This document shows, one piece after another, positions 1 to 5,086 of a stretch of DNA of 6,434 nucleotides; positions within the stretch are counted from its first letter, which is position 1; each line of letters begins with the position of its first letter. The position numbers and the translations under genes were made by a program. The stretch comes from Desulfocapsa sp. (GTDB lineage Bacteria; Desulfobacterota; Desulfobulbia; Desulfobulbales; Desulfocapsaceae), in the NCBI GenBank assembly GCA_029935135.1, contig JAOZKX010000130.1:1-6434 (forward strand). Reading direction: 5' to 3'. The notes beneath the pieces were generated by a model. That model was not told the origin of the DNA, searched no databases, and worked only from the letters and a program-made list of their open reading frames with translations.

Positions 1-42
1 GATTTTGTGATTGAGTCATATTCAAAGATGACCCGAAGATAA
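1..42 (+). CDS. Possible C-terminal tail of a gene entering from the left edge
   Basis: Frame 1 is open from the first base to a TAA at 40-42 and would encode DFVIESYSKMTRR. The other two plus-strand frames meet stops within the first 12 bases. Thirteen codons are too few to identify a family or to show coding bias, so this may be chance. If real, the gene ends 114 bases before the FKBP gene on the same strand. No hairpin terminator is evident just after the TAA. Confidence 0.25.
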   Translation, partial: DFVIESYSKMTRR

Positions 43-156
43 GATGCAAGATTGGCCATGTTATTTTTTTACAGGCCCTTAGCAGTTATCTGAGTTTTGA
101 TGGGAATCAGGAAAGAATAAAAATCCATATATTAAATTTGAAATTGAGGATAGCAC
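43..156 (+). promoter_or_regulatory. Leader region of the FKBP gene with ribosome binding site
   Basis: This AT-rich stretch holds a clear ribosome binding site, GAGGA at 146-150, six bases before the ATG at 157; it fixes the FKBP start. A -10-like TATATT lies at 128-133, but no good -35 box sits 16-18 bases upstream of it, so the promoter is not resolved. No strong inverted repeat was seen. Confidence 0.45.
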
Positions 157-585
157 ATGGCACAGGCAAAAAAAGGCGACAAGGTACAGGTAAACTATAC
201 AGGCTCTCTGGAGGATGGAACAGTATTTGACTCTTCTGAAGGGAAGTCCCCTCTGGATGTAACATTGGGGGCGGGAACTGTGATTCCCGGTTTTGATGAG
301 GCACTCACTGGTATGGAAGTTGGAGAAAAGAAGACAGTAACCATTCCGATGGAAAAAGCCTATGGTCCCCATAATGCTGAGATGGTAATGCAGATTCCAA
401 AAGATCAGATTCCAGAAGATTTGAAGCCCGAGATCGGACAGAAGCTGCAGGTGGGAGGAGCCGCCGGAGAGGTAATGATGGTTGAAGTCCTTGACCTGAC
501 AGATGAGTTTATCATCCTCGATGCAAACCCACCCCTTGCCGGCCGGACATTAACATTTGCTCTGGAGCTGGTCGCTATCGTATAG
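157..585 (+). CDS. SlyD-type FKBP peptidyl-prolyl cis-trans isomerase
   Basis: This 142-residue cytoplasmic protein is expected to catalyse cis-trans isomerisation of Xaa-Pro bonds and to act as a folding chaperone. The N-terminal FKBP half (about residues 1-68) shows VNYTG (Y14), the GTVFDSS active-site strand with D25, and VIPGFDEALTGMEVGE. The flap is replaced by the IF ('insert in flap') chaperone domain of the SlyD/FkpB branch, from AYGPHNAEMV (about 68) to about 120. The chain then returns to the FKBP fold with PLAGRTLTFALELVAI. There is no signal peptide and no His/Cys-rich metal-binding tail like that of E. coli SlyD, so the protein is a short, tail-less form. Family members usually read N-H-x-L-A-G at the second crossover; here it is NPPLAG, with Pro125 in place of His. 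The start is set by GAGGA six bases upstream. The stop TAG lies 21 bases from the stop of the convergent flavoprotein gene. Confidence 0.95.
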   Translation: MAQAKKGDKVQVNYTGSLEDGTVFDSSEGKSPLDVTLGAGTVIPGFDEALTGMEVGEKKTVTIPMEKAYGPHNAEMVMQIPKDQIPEDLKPEIGQKLQVGGAAGEVMMVEVLDLTDEFIILDANPPLAGRTLTFALELVAIV

Positions 586-606
586 TCAGTTACTGTTCCG
601 TTGTCC

Positions 607-1863
607 TTAATTCTCTTCTGGTGAGTTCTGGGCAGCGGAATGTCCTGCCAGCCAGCCAGTGGAAAATGCAGCCTGCAGATTGTATCCTCCGGTATCCCCA
701 TTCAGATCCAGAAGTTCCCCTGCCAGATAGAGTCCAGGACAGATTTTTGATTCCATCGTTCTGGGGTTTATTTCTTTGAGCTGTATTCCTCCTGCGGTGA
801 CAATTGCCTCCTTAAACGGGCGATGGCCGCTTATCTCAAGCTTTACCTCTTTTAGCCATTGCAGAAGTCTCTTTCGTTCTTTTTTTGCTATATTGCCCAC
901 TTCAGTTGTCGCAGGAATTGCGGTCTGCTCCAGGCAGAAGGGGATCAGCTGGGCGGGGAGAATCCCTCGTAAGACCTTAGCGAAAGGCTCTTTATATCGT
1001 TTTTCAAAATCCCGGATGAGACGGGCATCCAGTTTCTGTCTGTTCAGGGCTGGTTTCAGGTCAATGGCAAGTTCTACTTTTTCTCCCTCTCGCAGGCTGT
1101 CCACTGCCTCACCGCTGAGTGTGAGAATAACAGGGCCGCTTATTCCGGTTTTGATAAAATGCAGTTCGCCGAACTGTTTTTCTTTCTGTTTCCCATTCAC
1201 TATAAGTCGGACTTCCACATTGCGAAGTTCAAGTCCTGCCAGTTGCGGATGAAGGCCTCCCTGTATTTCCAGAGGGACAAGTGCAGGACGAACGGGAACA
1301 ACAGTATGGCCGAGAAATTCTGCAAGAGCATAGCCATCTCCTGTTGAGCCTGTGGCGGGATAAGAGGCTCCGCCAGTGGTGAGAATTGCAGCATCACAGG
1401 AGATATTTTTCTTACCGGAGATATGAATTGTAAGTAGCTTGCCGTTGCGGCTGATACCCGTGACTGCCGAGTTGTTGCGGATATCTATTGCCAACTTTTC
1501 CAGCCAGCGAAGAAATGTTTTCAGGATGTCCGGGGCTTTACCACTTGTGGGAAAATATCTGCCGCCGCGTTCCAGGGTCACGGGCAGCCCTTTGTCTGCA
1601 AAGAAGCTGGTCAGCTCAGGGGCAAAAAAACGGGAGAAGGGTTGCCGCAGAAAACGGCCGTTTTCACCAAAATGATTGATGAAATCAGAAACAGGAGCAC
1701 TGTTTGTGATGTTACAGCGTCCTTTACCACTGATACAGATCTTCCGGCCGGATTTTTTCATTTTTTCAAGGAGGATCACCTCTGCGCCACATTCAGCTGC
1801 CTCTCCGGCGGCCATCAGTCCAGCTGCTCCAGCACCGATCACTACTATCTTTTTCTTCTTCAT
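607..1863 (-). CDS. BaiN/YhiN (HI0933) family NAD(P)/FAD-dependent oxidoreductase
   Basis: This 418-residue soluble flavoprotein has the usual full length of the HI0933/YhiN/BaiN family. The N-terminal Rossmann motif GAGAAG (10-15) binds the ADP part of FAD. It is followed by the family signature SGRKICISGKGRCNITN (38-54), TGGASYPATGSTGDGY (163-178), ELHFIKTGISGP (233-244), VTAGGI (355-360) and the C-terminal FAD block GLYLAGELLDLNGDTGGYN (377-395). Named relatives include BaiN, assigned to reduction in bile-acid metabolism, but most members have no proven substrate, so the substrate here is unknown. It is the last gene of the three-gene operon. Its ATG overlaps the TGA of the radical SAM gene (ATGA, 1863-1860), and a modest GGAAG (1875-1871) lies seven bases upstream inside that gene. 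No terminator hairpin is visible before the convergent FKBP gene. Family assignment is firm; the reaction is not. Confidence 0.95.
   Translation of the reverse strand: MKKKKIVVIGAGAAGLMAAGEAAECGAEVILLEKMKKSGRKICISGKGRCNITNSAPVSDFINHFGENGRFLRQPFSRFFAPELTSFFADKGLPVTLERGGRYFPTSGKAPDILKTFLRWLEKLAIDIRNNSAVTGISRNGKLLTIHISGKKNISCDAAILTTGGASYPATGSTGDGYALAEFLGHTVVPVRPALVPLEIQGGLHPQLAGLELRNVEVRLIVNGKQKEKQFGELHFIKTGISGPVILTLSGEAVDSLREGEKVELAIDLKPALNRQKLDARLIRDFEKRYKEPFAKVLRGILPAQLIPFCLEQTAIPATTEVGNIAKKERKRLLQWLKEVKLEISGHRPFKEAIVTAGGIQLKEINPRTMESKICPGLYLAGELLDLNGDTGGYNLQAAFSTGWLAGHSAAQNSPEEN
1860..1863 (-). other. ATGA stop/start overlap joining the radical SAM and flavoprotein genes
   Basis: Read on the minus strand, these four bases are ATGA. 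The ATG starts the flavoprotein and the TGA ends the radical SAM protein. This arrangement usually reflects termination-reinitiation coupling and supports one shared transcript. Confidence 0.9.
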
Positions 1864-3389
1864 AACTGTGCTTCCATGGTTGAGGGGATCATAAACGGAG
1901 CATGATTGGAGGTGAAAAAAGGCGGGTCCTGTTGCAGGATACGGCGAATAGTCGGCTGTGTCTTAAATTCATTGTTCAGGAACTGTCGTACAGCCTTGCG
2001 ATCCCATCCTTTGGGGTGTGAAAAATCAGAGTAGAGGCCCAAATCCCCATGGGAGAATCCGTGAACCTGCAGGCTGTGTCTTTCCTCACTGTTCAGGGGA
2101 AGATTAAAGACTGCAAGGTTTAAAAAATTGATTTTTTCCCCATTCCGCACAGTGAAGTCCAGCGTTTTTTGTGCCTCGGCCAGATTTTCTGCGGGCGTGC
2201 CAAAGAGTAGATATACATATGTCGCAATCCCTGCCTTATGCAGTGCTGATAATGCTTTTTCAACCGATTCCAGATTGATTCCCTTGTCCATTGCATCAAG
2301 TACTTGCTGGGAGCCGGATTCGATGCCAAGTTTTAAGAGCACACAACCGGATTGGCGCAATTGTTTACAAAAAATGGGATCAGATAACTCCGGACTGATG
2401 CGGGCAAAACCGTACCAGTCTGTATTGATCGGCTGCTGAATAATTTTTTTCATAAGAGAGGGAGCCACGGCATTATCTAGAAAATGAATAAGGCGGGGTG
2501 TATGCTTCGTTGTCAGTTCCTGTAAATCCTGCAGGACCTGTTCGGATGAAAGTTTCTTATAGGGACTGCCCTCTGCCTTCTCCGGACAAAAAGAGCATCT
2601 GTTCCAGTAGCAGCCTGTGGATGCATTGTAGGGCAGGATGAAACCGGGAGCGAGGTAGTCATCCAAAGGTAAATCAGTAAAATCTGGAGGAGCGTATTTG
2701 GGGGAAGGATGACTGTTCATTATCTTCAGTAAGGCTTCTTCACCGGGGCCGGCAATAAGGGTATCAAAAAGATCCGTAAATGGATTTGTCCATAACGGTG
2801 AGCGCATCCAGGATGTAATCAGCCCCCCACCAACAATAAGTTTGTATGTCGGATACTGTTTTTTGATGAATCCTGCAAGGGCGAAGGTGGGCAGTGCCTG
2901 GCTGAGATAGTTCAGGGAAATGCCGATCCATTTGTCCTTTTGCCCCTCGAGTAGTTGCGGCAGTCTCTCCCTGAAAAACGGAAAGAAAATGTTGTCTTGA
3001 TATTCTTTTGCGGCAAAGAGAAGATCTGTGCTCTCATGGGGTGAGAGTTGCGTGTCCTGATAATCGGCAAGGCTGATGGTGATGCCAGGTACAGAGCAGC
3101 TTTGACTTAATGTTCGATTGGTATCTCGTACTGCTCTTTGATAGCGGTCAATATTGCTATATAATTCTGGATCGCGCAGTGATGCAATATTTTGACGGAC
3201 ATTTTTATATGCCCGTTTACTCCAGGTGTCTGCAAGAGTCTGTGGTTGAGAGAGGAAGTAGAGCTGGCTTTCAATATTGGCATCCCAGAGCGTGCATTGC
3301 TGATTGTTCTTACGCAAAGAACCTGCCAGGCGAGTGATACCGGCAGGTGGTTCACATGCCTTGGCAAGAGGGGGAAAGATCAAGAGCAT
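1860..3389 (-). CDS. B12-binding-type radical SAM protein, function unknown
   Basis: This 509-residue protein has the two-part layout of cobalamin-binding-type radical SAM enzymes. The N-terminal part (about 1-225) begins MLLIFPPLAKACEPPAGI, the typical first strand and loop of this class. It continues through KWIGISLNYLSQALPTF (153-169) to KLIVGGG (183-189) and AGPGEEAL (213-220), typical cobalamin/Rossmann strands. No DxHxxG histidine motif is seen, so any cobalamin would bind without that lower ligand. The radical SAM barrel (about 250-430) has its iron-sulfur cysteines at C260, C265 and C268 (CYWNRCSFC, spacing CX4CX2C rather than CX3CX2C), followed by LGIESGS (354-360), a SAM-contact motif, and LLFGTPAE (394-401). 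The substrate is unknown; methyltransferase or other radical chemistry is possible. The start matches the family's usual N terminus, but no Shine-Dalgarno precedes it. It follows the MotA-like gene by 21 bases in the same frame, so translation is probably coupled. Confidence 0.9.
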   Translation of the reverse strand: MLLIFPPLAKACEPPAGITRLAGSLRKNNQQCTLWDANIESQLYFLSQPQTLADTWSKRAYKNVRQNIASLRDPELYSNIDRYQRAVRDTNRTLSQSCSVPGITISLADYQDTQLSPHESTDLLFAAKEYQDNIFFPFFRERLPQLLEGQKDKWIGISLNYLSQALPTFALAGFIKKQYPTYKLIVGGGLITSWMRSPLWTNPFTDLFDTLIAGPGEEALLKIMNSHPSPKYAPPDFTDLPLDDYLAPGFILPYNASTGCYWNRCSFCPEKAEGSPYKKLSSEQVLQDLQELTTKHTPRLIHFLDNAVAPSLMKKIIQQPINTDWYGFARISPELSDPIFCKQLRQSGCVLLKLGIESGSQQVLDAMDKGINLESVEKALSALHKAGIATYVYLLFGTPAENLAEAQKTLDFTVRNGEKINFLNLAVFNLPLNSEERHSLQVHGFSHGDLGLYSDFSHPKGWDRKAVRQFLNNEFKTQPTIRRILQQDPPFFTSNHAPFMIPSTMEAQL

Positions 3390-3410
3390 TGAGGGATGGC
3401 CGTGGCAAAA

Positions 3411-3809
3411 TCAGGAAAATGCGCTGTTCTCAACTTTTCCAAGAAAGATCCGGGTGCAGAGAAAAATGTTTCTGGAGGTGTCTCCTGCCTGAATGCGGAG
3501 TAGACCTTCACGAATAATGATCTTTTTGAGAAGCTCCCTGCCGTTGGATTCATTGTAATAAATATCAGAATCAAGAATGTCACAGACAATAGCCGCATCC
3601 GTCTGGTCGATGATGAGCTGCAGGCCGATCTTGAGAAACTGATCGTCAATTTTGCTCAGGGTGTCCTCTAAAGAGAGGATCCCTCTTTTTTTTGCCGTTT
3701 CCCCAAGTTCTTTCAGGGAGAGGATGAGTGGGACCAGGGATTCCTGATCTTCTTTACTGCATGCTGCCTTAGCTGCCAAAGCCAGATCGCGTAACATGGT
3801 TGTTGCCAT
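3411..3809 (-). CDS. Small soluble MotA-like protein lacking membrane helices
   Basis: This 132-residue protein has no signal peptide and no convincing membrane helix. I recognise it by similarity to two separate cytoplasmic parts of the flagellar stator protein MotA. Residues 25-85 (LVPLILSLKELG, AKKRGILSLEDTLSKIDD, FLKIGLQLIIDQTD, IVCDILDSDI) follow the MotA cytoplasmic loop, whose common form is RxxGLLALE, DDxFLKxGLxLxVDG, IRxIxxxEI. Residues 95-125 (KKIIIREGLLRIQAGDTSRN) follow the MotA C-terminal tail, of the form xxIEGxLxIQxGxxPRxIxxKL. The membrane helices that lie before the loop, and the pair between loop and tail, are all missing. K40 and E48 match R90 and E98 of E. coli MotA, charges that contact FliG. 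AGGA (3821-3818), eight bases before the ATG, supports this start. It is the first gene of the operon with the radical SAM and FAD genes. Similarity was judged by eye; the function is unknown. Confidence 0.75.
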   Translation of the reverse strand: MATTMLRDLALAAKAACSKEDQESLVPLILSLKELGETAKKRGILSLEDTLSKIDDQFLKIGLQLIIDQTDAAIVCDILDSDIYYNESNGRELLKKIIIREGLLRIQAGDTSRNIFLCTRIFLGKVENSAFS

Positions 3810-3817
3810 AATATGTT

Positions 3818-3821
3818 TCCT
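3818..3821 (-). promoter_or_regulatory. Ribosome binding site of the MotA-like gene
   Basis: On the minus strand the sequence before the start reads CACAGGAAACATATT then ATG. AGGA ends eight bases before the ATG at 3809. This favours that start over the in-frame Met5, which lies too far downstream of it. Confidence 0.6.
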
Positions 3822-3872
3822 GTGAAATAGAGTAGGATGGACGATTCATTTTGTTTCTTTAAAGTATCACAC

Positions 3873-3882
3873 ATTGATCAAT
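3873..3882. promoter_or_regulatory. Perfect palindrome ATTGATCAAT, possible operator
   Basis: A 10-base perfect palindrome sits in the divergent region, about 64 bases upstream of the MotA-like start and just upstream of its -10 candidate. Its half-sites resemble FNR half-sites (TTGAT/ATCAA), but the four-base spacer of a true FNR box is absent. A regulator site is possible but unproven; a single palindrome this short can arise by chance. Confidence 0.25.
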
Positions 3883-3949
3883 TCGTATAACAATTTGCGG
3901 ACTGCCAGGAGGTTTTTTTCTCTCTTCGTTCTCTTTTTTTCTAAAAGTG

Positions 3950-3978
3950 GTGACAAACGAAGTGAGTGTTGCTAAATT
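3950..3978 (+). promoter_or_regulatory. Candidate sigma-70 promoter of the Tim44-like gene
   Basis: GTGACA (3950-3955) matches the -35 consensus at five of six positions. TAAATT (3973-3978) matches the -10 consensus at four of six. The spacer is exactly 17 bases. Transcription would start near 3985, giving a leader of about 40 bases that includes the strong ribosome binding site. The prediction is by eye only. Confidence 0.45.
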
Positions 3979-4014
3979 CGCTCCTCACGGTCATCTTGAA
4001 TGATCTATCTTTTT

Positions 4015-4020
4015 GGAGGT
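4015..4020 (+). promoter_or_regulatory. Ribosome binding site deciding the Tim44-like start
   Basis: GGAGGT at 4015-4020 lies six bases before the ATG at 4027 and is close to a perfect Shine-Dalgarno. It rules out the in-frame ATG at 4000, which lies upstream of it. Confidence 0.9.
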
Positions 4021-4026
4021 ACCACT

Positions 4027-4947
4027 ATGCTTACTTGTATGAGGAGATTAACTCCTTTTTTTCTTGTCTTCTTCACTCTCTGTTTTGTTGAAGCTGGCAT
4101 TATGGCAGAATATTCAGATGCCCGTTCACGTGGCGGCGGTCGATCTTTTCGCTCTACACCAAGGAAGACAACGCCCACTGCAACCAAGAAGCAACCCCAG
4201 GCAGGCCAGAAAAAGTCAGGTTTTGGTCGTGGACTGGCTGGTGGCCTTTTAGGCGGTGCTCTGGGTGGTATGCTTTTGGGCAGTATGTTTGGTATGGGCG
4301 GTTCTGGCATGGGAATATTACCGATTCTCCTGCTGGGTGGGGTTGGCTTTTTCATGTATCGGAAATTTAAGTCACGTCCGACTGGTGGCGCTTCTCCCGG
4401 TTATCAGCCTCCTCCTCGTCAGGACGCATTTGGCGGTGGGAATAATGGGACTGGTGGTTTTTCTGCTCCGCCTCCACCTCCTGTGGAGTCGACAGGAGGT
4501 TCTTTAGAAGACGGAATCGCCCTGATTCGTATTGCCGATCCAGATTTTGATACCGACCATTTTGTGGAAGTCGCCTCTGATGTCTTTTTCAAAGTACAGG
4601 CAGGCTGGATGCGGCGTGATATCTCTTCTTACAAACATCTCCTGGGAGAGCAGCTTGTCTCTGAATATGCGGACCAGTTTGCCGAGATGGAAGCAAAGGG
4701 TGAACTGAATAAACTGGAGAATATCTCCATTCGTAAGGTGGAAGTTGTGGCCGCCGGCTCAGAAAATGGTGAAGATTTCGTCACTGTTCTCTTCACCGCC
4801 AACCTTCTTGATTATACGGTGGATGATAAGAGCGGAGACCTTCTTTCCGGCTCTATGACAGAACCGGTTAAATTTGCCGAAGAGTGGAGCTGGGCACGAC
4901 CTATCGGTACCGAGGACTGGAAACTGGAAGGGCTTAAAGAAGTGTGA
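4027..4947 (+). CDS. Tim44-like domain protein, exported/membrane-anchored
   Basis: This 306-residue protein starts at 4027, where GGAGGT lies six bases upstream; the longer in-frame ATG at 4000 has no such site. An N-terminal signal peptide (MRRLTPFFLVFFTLCFVEAGIMA, residues 5-27) probably ends near Ala27. A basic Gly/Ser/Thr-rich segment with GGGRSF follows (about 30-65). Next is a Gly-zipper hydrophobic stretch (GLAGGLLGGALGGMLLG, 69-85) and a membrane helix (about 95-111) ending in YRKFKSR. A Pro/Gly-rich linker (118-157) then leads to the Tim44-like domain (about 170-304), with FKVQAGWMRRD, then LLGEQLVSEYADQ, and ending EEWSWARPIGTEDWKLEGLKEV. This order matches bacterial Tim44-domain proteins, whose fold resembles mitochondrial inner-membrane Tim44. 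Their role in bacteria is not settled, and protein-import function should not be assumed. It is a single gene followed by a strong hairpin. Confidence 0.88.
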   Translation: MLTCMRRLTPFFLVFFTLCFVEAGIMAEYSDARSRGGGRSFRSTPRKTTPTATKKQPQAGQKKSGFGRGLAGGLLGGALGGMLLGSMFGMGGSGMGILPILLLGGVGFFMYRKFKSRPTGGASPGYQPPPRQDAFGGGNNGTGGFSAPPPPPVESTGGSLEDGIALIRIADPDFDTDHFVEVASDVFFKVQAGWMRRDISSYKHLLGEQLVSEYADQFAEMEAKGELNKLENISIRKVEVVAAGSENGEDFVTVLFTANLLDYTVDDKSGDLLSGSMTEPVKFAEEWSWARPIGTEDWKLEGLKEV

Positions 4948-4956
4948 GTATAATTT

Positions 4957-4988
4957 TATACTGCCTGTAAAACACTACAGGCAGTATA
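4957..4988 (+). terminator. Perfect 13-bp hairpin after the Tim44-like gene
   Basis: TATACTGCCTGTA (4957-4969) and its exact reverse complement (4976-4988) enclose a six-base loop, AAACAC. The hairpin begins nine bases after the stop codon. The following T-run is poor (TTGATGG), and on the minus strand the stem is followed by AAATTA, so it is not a textbook intrinsic terminator in either direction. Its place between two converging genes suggests a transcription end or RNA-stabilising element for one or both. Confidence 0.55.
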
Positions 4989-4995
4989 TTGATGG

Positions 4996-5074
4996 CTAAT
5001 TTACCGCAGCAGCAGTTCGCAGCCCTGAATTCCCCAATGGGTTCTCTCAGCGTACTCTCCTCAGGTAAATTTAG
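4996..5074. repeat. Imperfect long-range inverted repeat in the convergent gap
   Basis: CTAATTTACC (4996-5005) is complementary to GGTAAATTTAG (5064-5074) apart from one extra A, with 58 bases between them. The pair lies downstream of the OMP stop on the minus strand and beyond the hairpin on the plus strand. It could form the base of a larger fold in the OMP 3' end, or be chance. Confidence 0.25.
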
Positions 5075-5086
5075 AAAGTCATGTGG

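Larger units (their letters stand above)
3810..4026. promoter_or_regulatory. Divergent intergenic region between the MotA-like operon and the Tim44-like gene
   Basis: These 217 bases separate genes reading away from each other and must hold both start regions. They contain a 10-bp perfect palindrome (3873-3882), a run of 30 bases with 29 pyrimidines (3913-3942), a plausible promoter for the Tim44-like gene (3950-3978) and both ribosome binding sites. A weak minus-strand -10 candidate, GATACT preceded by TG one base upstream (extended -10 style), lies at 3868-3863, but no good -35 was found for it. No credible small gene was seen here. Confidence 0.6.

Noticed and set aside
776..1252. Plus-strand open frame of 158 codons inside the flavoprotein gene
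   Set aside because: It lies antisense to a well-conserved BaiN/YhiN gene, is Ser/Arg/Cys-rich and low in complexity, and has no ribosome binding site. It is a shadow frame.
3411..3413. TGA between the MotA-like and radical SAM genes as a selenocysteine codon
   Set aside because: The downstream gene begins with the usual N terminus of its own family (MLLIFPPLAK), and the MotA-type tail ends naturally before the TGA, so no read-through is needed. No clear SECIS-type hairpin was noticed.
3411..3809. The MotA-like gene as a decayed pseudogene of a full stator gene
   Set aside because: The frame is intact, the ribosome binding site is good, it heads a tight operon, and no MotA membrane-helix remnants or MotB gene are seen on either side. 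Decay cannot be fully excluded without homologues.
3873..3882. FNR box
   Set aside because: FNR sites need TTGAT and ATCAA separated by four bases. Here the halves overlap directly as TTGATCAA, so the spacing does not fit.
4005..4355. Minus-strand open frame opposite the Tim44-like gene
   Set aside because: Its Pro/Arg-rich composition is the complement of the Gly-rich coding stretch on the plus strand, and no family is recognisable.
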